From contig NZ_BJYY01000010.1 of the NCBI RefSeq assembly GCF_007991755.1, positions 62,001 through 126,000 of the forward strand: 64,000 nucleotides of DNA, written 5' to 3'. Source of the stretch: Cellulomonas aerilata (GTDB taxonomy: Bacteria > Actinomycetota > Actinomycetes > Actinomycetales > Cellulomonadaceae). The notes under the pieces are model-generated. The model saw only the letters and a program-made list of their open reading frames with translations, searched no databases and was not told the DNA's origin. Made by a program: the position numbers and the translations under genes. Position 1 is the first letter of the stretch. Each line of letters starts with the position of its first letter. This document shows, one piece after another, positions 16,472 through 25,646 of this stretch.

Positions 16472-16808
16472 GCGCCGACGACAGTGCCCTGAGCGCATCT
16501 CCCAATCCGTCCGCAAGACGACGATGATTCACAGCTCGTGACAGAACGTGTTACCGACGAGCGATGGCGGACTGCGAGCCACCCGGACCGACCCAGGAAT
16601 ACGCCTGCGGCAGCCGTGCGCCGTCCGGATCTGCCGATGAGCGCTAGATCGCTCGGACCCGCGCTCGTAGCGGATGAGCGAGCGCACGTGGGCGGTCACA
16701 TGGGGGGCCCGGACGCCATCACAGGCCTGAACTCGATGCCCGTGAAGCCTGGCGAAGGGTGGCATTCGGTGGAGCAATACGCGACCCGCCTGCACGCTGC
16801 GCACCCTG
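16472..16808. other. Gap without a supported gene
   Basis: This stretch lies between the convergent hydrolase and membrane-protein genes. An open frame at 16538-16879 on the plus strand has mixed character (VKPGEGWHSVEQYATRLHAA) and no ribosome binding site, so I do not call it. I see no clear hairpin or repeat. Confidence 0.4.
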
Positions 16809-17345
16809 TCATATGGCAGACAGCAACAGTGGAAGCCAATAGATCGCTGCCATCACCGCCGCGCCTGAGGCGCCGATGAGAGCAGTGGGCCGGACCAGTT
16901 TCCCCGGGAGCCGGATTGCAGCCCACGCCCCGAACGCTGCAGCCCCACAGCCCAACGGCACCGCCATGACAAGCCAAAACATCGCGTTCAGCAGCCAGCC
17001 GCCGAGGAACACTGTGCCAGAACCGCCTACCCAGCCGCCCCAGGTGGCGAAGGTTTGTGCGATGCCGGCGCCGACTATAAAACCGCCCGCGGCGCCGGCC
17101 CAGGCGTGCCGCCTGATCACAGAGCGGCTCAATCGGCCAGGTCCATACTTCTCGACCAACCATGACAGCGGAATCCCCAAGATGTAGGTGGGAGGCGCGA
17201 TGTATAGAAGTGGCATCATGAGGAGCAACGGAACGAGCACGACGTAAGCGGCGGCGGCGCCAGCGAGGCGGCGCCACCGCCGCTCGGAGGCCGTCGCTCC
17301 GAACGGATGTGCCGTGGCGCTGGATCCGGTTCGGGTCGCCGACAT
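16809..17345 (-). CDS. Multi-pass membrane protein, 178 aa
   Basis: Four or five hydrophobic segments: AAYVVLVPLLLMMPLLYIAP, an AGAAGGFIVGAGIA stretch, NAMFWLVMAVPLGCGAAAFG and the terminal ALIGASGAAVMAAIYWLPLL. ATG 17345 (MSATRTG) gives a short basic N-terminus; an alternative ATG lies seven codons upstream. It is monocistronic as far as visible. Family not recognised. Confidence 0.75.
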   Translation of the reverse strand: MSATRTGSSATAHPFGATASERRWRRLAGAAAAYVVLVPLLLMMPLLYIAPPTYILGIPLSWLVEKYGPGRLSRSVIRRHAWAGAAGGFIVGAGIAQTFATWGGWVGGSGTVFLGGWLLNAMFWLVMAVPLGCGAAAFGAWAAIRLPGKLVRPTALIGASGAAVMAAIYWLPLLLSAI

Positions 17346-17606
17346 GACGCCAAGTATCGCAACCATGTCGCGGAGCCGACCGTCGAGGCCCGCCCCGCTG
17401 ACTGCCCAGACATAGCGAAGTGATGCCGCGAGGAGGCACAGCGCCTTGTGCCGGGGCATCCGGACACGCCGTTGGTGCGCGTCGCGAACGTTTCGAGCCG
17501 CCGCAAGCGGTCCTGCGATGTCCGGTAGTCGCTGAGCGCGCTCGGGACGCGCCAGCGTCTACTATCCGGAAGGAAGATGGCCAAGCGCACGTAGCGAGGA
17601 GTCGAC

Positions 17607-17777
17607 ATGGGCAAGACGCCGTTCGAGGAGCAGCGCGAAGCCCAAGACTTCCGCGAGCTGCCAGACCCGGTACGCCTCGAAGACACGGTCTCGACGCAGG
17701 CAACCAACGACGCACCCGATCCGACCATGGGCCGGGACGCCGATACCGAGTGGCTTCTGAAGTACGGCGCAGGCTGA
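17607..17777 (+). CDS. Small acidic protein, 56 aa
   Basis: ATG 17607 is preceded by GAGGAG at 5-6 bp, a strong ribosome binding site, and the frame runs to TGA 17775-17777. The product starts MGKTPFEEQREAQDFRELPD and ends TEWLLKYGAG. It is rich in Asp/Glu with no cysteines or hydrophobic core, so it is probably disordered or a small partner-binding protein. It stands alone between divergent/convergent neighbours. Function unknown. Confidence 0.6.
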   Translation: MGKTPFEEQREAQDFRELPDPVRLEDTVSTQATNDAPDPTMGRDADTEWLLKYGAG

Positions 17778-17967
17778 CGGGTCGGGTGAGCGCGGCTCAC
17801 GCCACCTCGACAGCCGGGGCCGAACCGCTGCACGGTCAGCGCTGGACGTCGATGGGCGCACGGGCATGCCGCTGTCCTCGCGTGCCCCCGTGCTCGTGCC
17901 GACGCGACATGAGCACCCCAGTTGCGACTGTCTCGCTGATCATTGCGACCTCTCGGAGTCGGACGCG

Positions 17968-18213
17968 CTACGCGTCCGCACCGTAGACGTGCTCTACGGC
18001 TCGGCTCACGGCCTCTCCGAGTGCCGTTGTCTCGTCGCCAGTGCTCCCACCGAATGAGCCGGTCGCCTGGGTGACGAGGCCAGCGCTCGCCAGGTTGCAC
18101 AAGCACTGATGTGCCGCTTCGTCGTTCGATTCCGTGGCACGGGCAACTGCACCTGGTGTGCTCTGGCTGTCGACCTTGCCTCCCGACCCCGACAGATGGC
18201 TTCTCGTCGGCAC
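17968..18213 (-). CDS. Possible small protein, 81 aa
   Basis: The C-terminal 65 codons of this frame have protein-like composition: AVARATESNDEAAHQCLCNL and ASAGLVTQATG suggest two helices resembling a winged-helix fragment, then TALGEAVSRAVEHVYG. GTG 18213 is a possible start; the frame is open further upstream but loses coding character. It may be a remnant of a longer regulator. The rest of 17778-18499 shows no other supported gene. Confidence 0.4.
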   Translation of the reverse strand: MPTRSHLSGSGGKVDSQSTPGAVARATESNDEAAHQCLCNLASAGLVTQATGSFGGSTGDETTALGEAVSRAVEHVYGADA

Positions 18214-18499
18214 GCTCGCGCACCGGCGGCCATGCCGTCCATCACGAGGATCCTTGATCCCCCCTGGGAGCAGGCGTGGCTGCACGCTGCGGCCCGGCAC
18301 CCAGGACTGACGGCGTTGGCCGGGTGCCGCCTCGAGTGCGGTGCGCGCATTGGAGGAGCTTTCCTCCGTTCGATCGGATCGCCATCGACCACAGCGTGGC
18401 TGCACCGGGAGGAGGAACGCAGGCCCGACCAGTCTCGGTGGTCTCCGCGCGGCCGATGTGGACCTTGCCCGCCGATCCGACCGACGAAAGGGGCTCCTC

Positions 18500-21358
18500 G
18501 TGCACCAGCCATCCGTAGTCACACCAGTGGCCCGGACGGGCGGGACCTCGACCCTGACGACCCGGGTGGTCCTGCGCTTGGTCGCCGACAGGCTGGGCGA
18601 GCACGGTGTCGAGACGGTGTTGAGGACCGCCGGCCTCGAGGGACAGCGCGAGCTGCTGGAGAGCCGGACGGGCCGGGTCGGGTACGAGACGAAGGTCGCC
18701 GTCTTCGCCGCCGCCACGCAGGTTCTGGACGATCCGCGGTTCGGGTTCCATCTGGCGGCGCTGATGCTGCACGACCCGGCGTTCGCACTGGTGCGCTCGC
18801 TCGTCGCCGTGGCCGGCTCACCCCGGCAGGTGCTCCGCTACATCTCCCGGGTCTCCACCCGGTTCGACACCGCCGCGGTCTTCCGCTGTGAGTTTGCCGG
18901 GACCACGTCGGCGAGGGTGGCGTGGGAGGTGTTGGCACCCAACCGGGCGCACCGGGTCGACTGCGACTACAACATGGGAATGCTGCAGCAGGTGCCCGTC
19001 CTGTTCGGGCTGCCGCCTGCCACGGTGCGCCACGAGGCATGCCAGCTCGACGGCGCGCCGGAGTGCCGATACCACGTCGCGTGGACGGCCGGTGGACCTG
19101 TGCAGCGAGCGCGGTCATGGTGGCATGCCCGCGCCACCGCCACGGGCGAGGCATTCGACGCCGGCCAGTACGAGGTGCGCATCGCGGGCCTTGAGGCCGC
19201 CGGGATGGATGTCGTCAACGGTGGGCCGCTCACCGACGTCCTGCACCGCATCGCCTCACGTGCGAACTCTGCGCTGCACGCCCCCGGCCACCTCCTGGCG
19301 GTCACGCTCCCGTCTGCAGACACGCACGTGCACCGCGCAGGTGTCGGCGCCGCGCTGGAGCCCGCGATCGCGCGGCTGCAGGAGGCCGTTCCGGGTGTGC
19401 ACGTGGTCGCCGGCCACCCGGTAGTCACCGCGTCTGTCGCCTCGGCCACGAATCACTACGGGGTCCTCGCTGTGGTGGGGAGACCCGGCCAAGACTTCTT
19501 CCCCCACGACGCCGACACCCTGGCTGCCTATGCCCGCCACGCAGCGGCGGCCCTGCAGGTTTCGGCCGGTCTGACGCACGCGGAGCAGGAAGCCCAGACC
19601 GCCACGCTGCTGCTCGACGTCGCCCGGACGTTGCCCCAGCACCGCTCCGTCCCCGCGGTCGCCGACGCGGTCGCCGACGCGGTTCCGCCGCTCACGAGTG
19701 CCCAACGATCTGCGTTCGCGCTCGTCGACCCCGATACCCGTGCGGTGACCATCGCCGGAAAGTCCGGCTGGCCTGACGAGCTCGTCGCAAAGGTGGAGCG
19801 GTACGTCACCAACCCCGACGAGAGCCCGGAGCTGTGCGACCAGTTGCTGCGTGGTCCCGAGCCCGTGCTGCTCGACTCGCGTAGCTCGCCGTGGGCCCGG
19901 GAGATGCTCGCTTCCTTCGAGGTCGAGGCCATGGCGGCCGTTCCGGTGGCCCACCACGGGCAGTTGCTCGGCCTCCTGCTTGCTCATTGGGTGACCGGCG
20001 CCCCGGACCAGTTGGACGAGATCCTGACCACGCGCCTTTCCGGGTTGGCGGGCTTGGCCGCTGTCGCACTGGACAACACCCGGCTCCTGGAGCAGGCGCG
20101 TCGCCAGGCACTGCACGATCCGCTCACGGACCTGCCCAACCGCGTGCTGCTCGAGGACAGGCTCGACCAAGCACTGGCCGCCGCCCGGCGCACGGCGACC
20201 CGGGTCGGCCTGCTGTTCTGCGACGTCAACCGGTTCAAGCGAGTCAACGACACCCTTGGTCACGCCGCTGGCGACGAGCTGCTGCGCAGGCTGGCTCACA
20301 CACTGCGGACCTCGGTCCGAGATGGAGACACCGTCGCGCGCCTGTCCGGTGACGAGTTCGTCGTACTGCTCCCTCACGTGCACGACGACGGAACCCTGCG
20401 CGAGGTGACTGCGAACATCCGCGCCCAGCTCGCCGAGCCGATCGCCGTCGCGGGCAACGACATCTACGTCAACATGGCCATCGGGCTTGCGATCAGCGAC
20501 GGATGGACCCCGGGAAGCACCCCGAAGCGACCCAAGCCGGCGGCTGACCTCATCGCCCGAGCCGACCGCGAGATGTACGTCCTCAAGGCACGCACCCGGG
20601 GCCTGCCCACGCCCATGGACGGCGGCGCCGACCGCCTGCGCCTGGAGACCGACCTGCACGACGCCGCCGCACGGGGCGAACTGGTTGTCCACTATCAACC
20701 CCAGACCGACGCCCGCAGCGGACAGGTCCTGGCCGTCGAGGCCCTCGTCCGCTGGCAGCACCCTGAACTCGGCATGGTGCCCCCGTCGGTGTTCATCCCG
20801 ATTGCCGAGGACAGCGGCGCCATCGACCAGATCGGCGCTCATGTCCTGCGCCAGGCCTGCCGCACTGTCACCGACTGGTACGTCGACGGGCTACCGCTGG
20901 AGGTGGCGGTCAACGTCTCGGCCAGCCAGCTGCACTCCGACAGCTTCGCCGACCTGGTGCGCACCGTTCTTCAGGAAACCGGCCTCGCGGCACACCGGCT
21001 GGTCCTCGAGGTCACCGAGACCCAGGTCGTGGCCGACGCCGCCAGCGGCACTCACCTGCGCGCCCTGCGCGACCTCGGTGTGGGCATCTCCGTCGACGAC
21101 TTCGGCACCGGGTACTCGTCCCTGGCCCAGCTGCGCCGCCTGCCCGCCACCGAACTGAAGATCGACCAGTCGTTCACCACCGAGCTCCCCGACTCCGCCG
21201 CCTTCGTCAGCGGCATCATCGCCCTAGCCCACAGCCTTGGCCTCCGCGTCGTCGCCGAAGGCGTCGAGCGACCCGACCAGCTCCAGGCACTCATCGACGC
21301 CGGGTGCGACCGCGCTCAGGGGTACCTCCTCGGCCGCCCAGCACCACGCCCTCGCTGA
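18500..21358 (+). CDS. V4R/GAF-GGDEF-EAL cyclic-di-GMP protein, 952 aa
   Basis: Large bifunctional signalling protein. Residues about 15-200 form a sensor resembling V4R/heme-NO-type domains: the end HEACQLDGAPECRYHVAW has the spaced cysteines of V4R modules. A GAF-like region follows (about 360-530), then GGDEF (about 540-700) with RLSGDEF, a serine variant of the first glycine often still compatible with cyclase activity. EAL (about 715-950) has intact EALVRW, NVSASQLHS, DDFGTGYSS, KIDQSF and AEGVERPDQ. GTG 18500 follows GAAAGG. Opposing activities may be gated by the sensors; direction is not predictable. Confidence 0.9.
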   Translation: MHQPSVVTPVARTGGTSTLTTRVVLRLVADRLGEHGVETVLRTAGLEGQRELLESRTGRVGYETKVAVFAAATQVLDDPRFGFHLAALMLHDPAFALVRSLVAVAGSPRQVLRYISRVSTRFDTAAVFRCEFAGTTSARVAWEVLAPNRAHRVDCDYNMGMLQQVPVLFGLPPATVRHEACQLDGAPECRYHVAWTAGGPVQRARSWWHARATATGEAFDAGQYEVRIAGLEAAGMDVVNGGPLTDVLHRIASRANSALHAPGHLLAVTLPSADTHVHRAGVGAALEPAIARLQEAVPGVHVVAGHPVVTASVASATNHYGVLAVVGRPGQDFFPHDADTLAAYARHAAAALQVSAGLTHAEQEAQTATLLLDVARTLPQHRSVPAVADAVADAVPPLTSAQRSAFALVDPDTRAVTIAGKSGWPDELVAKVERYVTNPDESPELCDQLLRGPEPVLLDSRSSPWAREMLASFEVEAMAAVPVAHHGQLLGLLLAHWVTGAPDQLDEILTTRLSGLAGLAAVALDNTRLLEQARRQALHDPLTDLPNRVLLEDRLDQALAAARRTATRVGLLFCDVNRFKRVNDTLGHAAGDELLRRLAHTLRTSVRDGDTVARLSGDEFVVLLPHVHDDGTLREVTANIRAQLAEPIAVAGNDIYVNMAIGLAISDGWTPGSTPKRPKPAADLIARADREMYVLKARTRGLPTPMDGGADRLRLETDLHDAAARGELVVHYQPQTDARSGQVLAVEALVRWQHPELGMVPPSVFIPIAEDSGAIDQIGAHVLRQACRTVTDWYVDGLPLEVAVNVSASQLHSDSFADLVRTVLQETGLAAHRLVLEVTETQVVADAASGTHLRALRDLGVGISVDDFGTGYSSLAQLRRLPATELKIDQSFTTELPDSAAFVSGIIALAHSLGLRVVAEGVERPDQLQALIDAGCDRAQGYLLGRPAPRPR

Positions 21359-21798
21359 CCGTCGACATCACAGATCGCGGCAATGGCCGCCGTGGCGGGG
21401 GTCAGTTGTCGCGAGCGAGGCGACAGACGAGGCAGCCTCGACGGATTCTCAGAGCATGCAATGCTCCACGCGACGGCGTCGCCCGGCAAGCATGTGACGG
21501 CGATACCGACATGTACGCCAGGTCGTGGTCATGGCACCGCCCGAGCGTCGGGAAGTGGGTTTGGAGGCCTGACCGAGGGCGTCGTTACCAGAGGGATGAG
21601 CGTCACTCGGCCTGCGCGAGCGTGTGCGTCGCCCACAAGCCCGTGACACCGTTGGGAAGCTCCACCGGCCGTTCCCCAGCCGATCGGCTCGTGGGCTTCA
21701 CCAGGACCTTCCTCGCCCGGGAGGGGGTTTGAGTGGCAGCTTCTTGGCCGCTGACCGCGCTGCCTCGACCGCAAAGGCATCGCGGCTAGCATGCCGTC
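21359..21798. other. Gap of 440 bp, no supported gene
   Basis: It lies between the GGDEF-EAL gene and a membrane-protein gene on the same strand. All frames are interrupted or arginine-rich. I see no clear hairpin; it may contain the promoter for the downstream gene. Confidence 0.4.
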
Positions 21799-22563
21799 GT
21801 GGTCAGATCGACTGCCGTTCAGCGACCCGCCGGCCGCCGAGGCCTCGCCTTGGTCGGCTTGACCGGAGCCCTCCTGTCCGGGATCGGCGACGTGCTCATC
21901 CTCGGCCGGCCCTGTTCCGGCCGGGACTTCGACCACGCTGCCGGAATGGTCCCGCCGCACATCGATGCCGACGCCACATGGCGGTCGTTGTGGAACGGCG
22001 CCGCCCTCCCCGTGCGTCGCATCCGTGCCGGAACGCTCACCGGCGACGTCGGTATCGCCCTGCTGCAGTGGCGGGCCATGCGGGGCATCGGTCGAACCCT
22101 CCCTGCCGGGCGCGAGCGCCAGATCGCCGAGGCGTCGGCAACCGCGTTCGCGGTCGCCGGCGTTCTCACCCACCAGTGCTGCGGCACGGTGATCCTGGCG
22201 TACAGGAAGGCGAGGGAAGAAGCCCTCGGGTCCGACGACGAGGCCCGTCGTTCGCCCCGCTCCGCCACTCCCCTGCTGGCGATCAGCACGGCCGCGACGC
22301 TCGGCGCGCTCGCCGCCTACAGTGCCGGCCTCACGGTGGCGGCGCTGCGTCGCCCCGACTCCGCCTCCGCGTGGCAGTCGGTCGTGACACCCCTTCCGTC
22401 GGTGATGGCGACGTTGCTGAGCTTCGGCGCTCTACCCGCTCCGGTCGGCGGGTACGCCCGTCCTGCGTCCATCAGCATCGGTCTGATGGCGTACTTCGCC
22501 GTCACCGCCGCGTCGGGTCAGCGTTGGAGCGATCGACGTGCCGCCGGGTCGATGGTCAGCTGA
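21799..22563 (+). CDS. Multi-pass membrane protein, 254 aa
   Basis: Six or so hydrophobic helices: GLALVGLTGALLSGIGDVLI, ATAFAVAGVLTHQCCGTVIL, LLAISTAATLGALAAYSAG, a SVMATLLSFGALPAPVGGY segment, and SISIGLMAYFAVTAASG. The loop after helix 1 is acidic/His-containing (DFDHAAGMVPPHIDADATW), which recalls periplasmic sites but is unassigned. GTG 21799 is the only sensible start before helix 1. The family resembles actinobacterial proteins of unknown function. Confidence 0.78.
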   Translation: MVRSTAVQRPAGRRGLALVGLTGALLSGIGDVLILGRPCSGRDFDHAAGMVPPHIDADATWRSLWNGAALPVRRIRAGTLTGDVGIALLQWRAMRGIGRTLPAGRERQIAEASATAFAVAGVLTHQCCGTVILAYRKAREEALGSDDEARRSPRSATPLLAISTAATLGALAAYSAGLTVAALRRPDSASAWQSVVTPLPSVMATLLSFGALPAPVGGYARPASISIGLMAYFAVTAASGQRWSDRRAAGSMVS

Positions 22564-22837
22564 GGCCGACATGGTGAGAGACCGCAGCGCTCCACTGGAG
22601 CCGCGCGGCGGAGCTCACCACATCCATCCGCTCCCATGGGCGTGCTGCATGCGTCCGCGGACCGCGTCCTCACCCAGCGCGGGCGCCTCTGCTACGGGAC
22701 GTCCGACGCCCTTGACGCCACGCAGCGAACGGCACCCGTGTCGTCCGGTCCGGCCGGGCGGGTTTCCGTCGTGACGATCACCCGGGGTCGGGGTTCCAGC
22801 TCGCTCTGCCGGCGCGTCGGCCCTCACGCCGGCCGCG

Positions 22838-24541
22838 TCACCCGCCCCACGGGACGACAGGAAAGCTCAGGACGTCCCCGAATCCCCTCTCTCGACCGTG
22901 GATCGCCTGATCCGGCAGGCCCGCCACGACGACCGCGATGTTGTGCTGACTCGTCGAGTCCCTGACGAGGTAGTCCGAATGCCCCTCGACCTCGGCCAGC
23001 GGCGCGCCGCCCGGGTCCCTCGTGACGCTGGAGGACAGCTGGTTCACCCCGTCGAGGTGGGACGGGTCGACGCCGAAGCGGGCCAGGTCGTCGACCGGGT
23101 CGTTCTTCGCCTCCACGTGGTAGACCGCCCCACCCACCTGGAGGTCCCCGACGTCGGACGTGCCCAGACCCGGCGAGCCGAACGCGACGAAGTCGTCGAC
23201 TCCGGTCCCCTCGCGCAGCGCCAGACCGGTGGTCGTCGAGCCATAGGAGTGAGCCAGCGCGGTGAGGTGGACGTCGCCCTCGCGGCCGGCTGTCACCCCC
23301 TGGAGGAACGGCGCGAGATCGGCCGCGCCCCGCTCGGCGGCGCCCTGCCCGGCGACCGAGTTGGGACCCAGGGTCTCCCCCCACTGGGGCGCCTGGTAGC
23401 CCAGCCAGCTGACTGCGGCCACGGTGTCCTCCGGCCTCCCGGCACGCCGCAGGGCGAACAGCGACCTCTCCCGCAGCGCCACCATGTCCTCGTCGTAACC
23501 GGCCAGGCTCCCGTCCACCGTGGTGGTCATGCCCGGGGTGAAGACCGCGACGTGGTCGGCGGTGTCGATGTCACCGACGGCGACGGCCGCGGTCACGCGC
23601 TCGCCACTGGTGTCCAGCAGCAGCAGGTGGTGGTCCTGGAGCCCGATCGCCTGCTGCACCCGCTCCACCGAGGCGACCTTCGCCTCTGCCTCTGCCAGCT
23701 CCTGCGCCGTCAACCCGTACACGGTCGAGGCGCCGGGCGGCCACATCGGGATGTCGTCGAGCTCGGCGCGGAGCCTGTCCACGTCTCTCCTGAGCCCCTC
23801 GAGCATCCCGGGCAGGCGGGCACGGTTGGCCTGGTGCCGCACCGCACCCGGGATGCCGTCGAGTCCCGCCACCCGCTCCGGGTGGTGGTCGAGGAGACGC
23901 TGCTGCTCCGTCGCACTGAGTGAGGCCCACCAGTCGGCGTTCTGCTGCGGGCTTCCGCTCCGGGGAGGCTGCGGAGCGCTGCCCGCGTACAGGAACGACC
24001 CCAGCAGCGCGGAGAGTCCCGGGTCGGACGTGTGGAGGACGGCGTCCCGCTCGGCTCGGTCCAGAACGGCGGTGAGGTCGGCGTCGACGGCCACGGCGAG
24101 CCGCAGGACCGCCTCGACGTCGTCGACGATGCCGTCACGGAGGTGGCGCCGGTCCGCCTCGTAGGCCGCGACCTCGTCCTCGGGGAGCTGCACGGGCGAG
24201 GAGACGTCGACGACGACACCGTCGTCGGTGACCGAGAAGCGCTGGCGGGCAGCCCTGTCCGCAACGGCGCGGACCCGTTGCTCCAGCGCGGCGACGCCGT
24301 CGGCGGCCTCGGCGAGGGCGCGGCGGACGGCGGCGGACTCGGCCGCGAGCTCGCTGACCGCAGTGACCAGCGTGCCGCGCTCGTAGGCCGCCGCGTCCGC
24401 CGCGTCACCGTGCCAGCCCTCGGGCGGCGTCTTCAGCAGCTCACCGGCCTCCACGAGCCGGTCGACATCGGCCCCGAGCGCCCCCTGCGCCTCTTCCAGC
24501 GACGTCGCGCTCCATCTGCGGACGTCCCCGAAGGTGACCAT
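22838..24541 (-). CDS. DUF1023-family alpha/beta hydrolase with N-terminal WXG100-like domain
   Basis: A 567-residue protein. Residues 1-100 are a helical hairpin with GWHGDAADAA, a W-x-G turn as in type VII secretion substrates. After a helical middle, the C-terminal DUF1023 hydrolase (about 300-540) carries LTALAHSYGSTTTG, an HSxG nucleophile elbow with the catalytic serine. Later histidines (GVDPSHLDG, EGHSDYLV) may complete the triad. DUF1023 enzymes are predicted cell-envelope esterases/lipases. ATG 24541 overlaps the stop of the lipoprotein gene (ATGA). Export by an ESX-type system is inferred from the N-terminus; no ESX core genes are in the window. Confidence 0.88.
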   Translation of the reverse strand: MVTFGDVRRWSATSLEEAQGALGADVDRLVEAGELLKTPPEGWHGDAADAAAYERGTLVTAVSELAAESAAVRRALAEAADGVAALEQRVRAVADRAARQRFSVTDDGVVVDVSSPVQLPEDEVAAYEADRRHLRDGIVDDVEAVLRLAVAVDADLTAVLDRAERDAVLHTSDPGLSALLGSFLYAGSAPQPPRSGSPQQNADWWASLSATEQQRLLDHHPERVAGLDGIPGAVRHQANRARLPGMLEGLRRDVDRLRAELDDIPMWPPGASTVYGLTAQELAEAEAKVASVERVQQAIGLQDHHLLLLDTSGERVTAAVAVGDIDTADHVAVFTPGMTTTVDGSLAGYDEDMVALRERSLFALRRAGRPEDTVAAVSWLGYQAPQWGETLGPNSVAGQGAAERGAADLAPFLQGVTAGREGDVHLTALAHSYGSTTTGLALREGTGVDDFVAFGSPGLGTSDVGDLQVGGAVYHVEAKNDPVDDLARFGVDPSHLDGVNQLSSSVTRDPGGAPLAEVEGHSDYLVRDSTSQHNIAVVVAGLPDQAIHGRERGFGDVLSFPVVPWGG

Positions 24542-25062
24542 CAGCTGGCGGGGGCGGAGGACGACTCGGTGGGGTGGCAGCCGGTCAGGAGCGAGAGCGC
24601 CGTCGCCAGCTGGGTCCCGAAGTCCACGTAGCCGCCGTCGGACTTGGCCAGGCGCACCAGGTGGTCCCCCGGCTCGTCGATCACGGTGTCGAGCTCGGTG
24701 AACCCGTGCTCGCCGACGATGTCCTGCACGGCCTTCAACGCGGCCGGCCAGTCCTGGTCGCTGATCGGCCCTGCCGAGCCCAGGTTGAGCGCGATCCCTG
24801 ACCCACCCTCGACCTCGTCGCAGAGGAACCCGGTCACGGGCTCCCGGCCGTGCTGCGACCAGGGCCCCACCCCGTACTCGGTGGTCAGCGCGTCCTGGAC
24901 CCGCTCCATCATCGCCGTGTACTCGACCTCGACCACCTCGATGGAGGGGCGCTGCTGCCCGGTCTCTCCTCCCACCGGCGACTCCTCACTCGACCCACAT
25001 CCCGACAGCGCCAGGACCAGCGCCGCTCCCACAGCGGGCAGCCACCTGTGGCGGCCGCTCAC
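24541..25062 (-). CDS. Secreted lipoprotein, 173 aa
   Basis: GTG 25062 gives a lipoprotein signal: basic n-region, hydrophobic LPAVGAALVLALSGC and a lipobox LSGC with the modified cysteine at about residue 22. The mature domain (about 145 residues) has no recognised family; two cysteines (FLCDE, LTGCHP) could form a disulfide. It overlaps the EspC-like gene upstream (GTGA) and the DUF1023 gene downstream (ATGA), so the three are translated together and probably act in the same envelope process. Confidence 0.84.
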   Translation of the reverse strand: MSGRHRWLPAVGAALVLALSGCGSSEESPVGGETGQQRPSIEVVEVEYTAMMERVQDALTTEYGVGPWSQHGREPVTGFLCDEVEGGSGIALNLGSAGPISDQDWPAALKAVQDIVGEHGFTELDTVIDEPGDHLVRLAKSDGGYVDFGTQLATALSLLTGCHPTESSSAPAS

Positions 25063-25352
25063 CGGCCGTCCCCGAACCTGCGCGCCGCGCCGGCTTCGTG
25101 GCCGGCGTACCCGTCGGCAGAGGAGCGAAGACCCGACGCATGACCCTGCGCCGCCTGCACCCAGGCGCCCTGCTCCCCCCGCCACGCTGCGGCAAGGCTC
25201 TGAGCCCGCTGCGCCGCCGCCGACCCCGGCATGGCGGTGCCCACCGCGCCCAGCCTGCCGGCCGGGTCAGCCCCCTCGGCCTGCACGGCTGACTGCTGCG
25301 CGCGCGTGGCGGCGTCGCGCAGCGCGCCGATGTCCACCTCGTACCCGGTCAC
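25059..25352 (-). CDS. EspC-like type VII secretion target, 97 aa
   Basis: A small alpha-helical protein (YEVDIGALRDAATRAQQSA, then AAAWRGEQGAWVQAAQG) with the length and helix-turn-helix composition of the EspC/'type VII secretion target' family encoded beside DUF1023 hydrolases. It lacks a signal peptide and cysteines. GTG 25352 (or the adjacent GTG 25355) follows AGGGGGC. It is the first gene of a three-gene operon with 4-bp overlaps. Partner formation with the WXG-like domain two genes downstream is a reasonable inference. Confidence 0.78.
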   Translation of the reverse strand: MTGYEVDIGALRDAATRAQQSAVQAEGADPAGRLGAVGTAMPGSAAAQRAQSLAAAWRGEQGAWVQAAQGHASGLRSSADGYAGHEAGAARRFGDGR

Positions 25353-25605
25353 CACGCCCCCTGCTGCCGTAGCCCGCTGGCCCGGGCGTCGCCTTTCTAG
25401 CAGGTCGGTCGAGTCGACGTGGCTGCGGAGCGGTCCGGGTCGTGTCGTGCGCCCCGTCGAACGACGCACGCATCAGACCCGGACGTGCCCGGAAAGCGGC
25501 CCATGGTCGTCCGGGCAGTCGGCAGGGGTCCCCTCGCTCGCGTAGGAGCCCTTTCCCATCCGACGCCTCGGAGGGGTCGCCGAATACGCGTCGCGCCTGC
25601 CGCAC

Positions 25606-25639
25606 GGATGCTCCTCACCCGTTCCGGTGAGGAGCATCC
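25606..25639. terminator. 14-bp perfect hairpin after lsr2
   Basis: GGATGCTCCTCACC and GGTGAGGAGCATCC flank a 6-base loop, starting 8 bp beyond the lsr2 TAA on the minus strand. The stem is perfect and GC-rich, and no T-tract follows, so it is an L-shaped actinobacterial terminator candidate. It may also insulate the EspC-like operon downstream. Confidence 0.8.
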
Positions 25640-25646
25640 GGAGGTG

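Noticed and set aside
24541-25352. Toxin-antitoxin pair reading of the EspC-like and lipoprotein genes
   Set aside because: The lipoprotein has a clear signal and lipobox, and the small protein has the size and context of type VII targets rather than an antitoxin.
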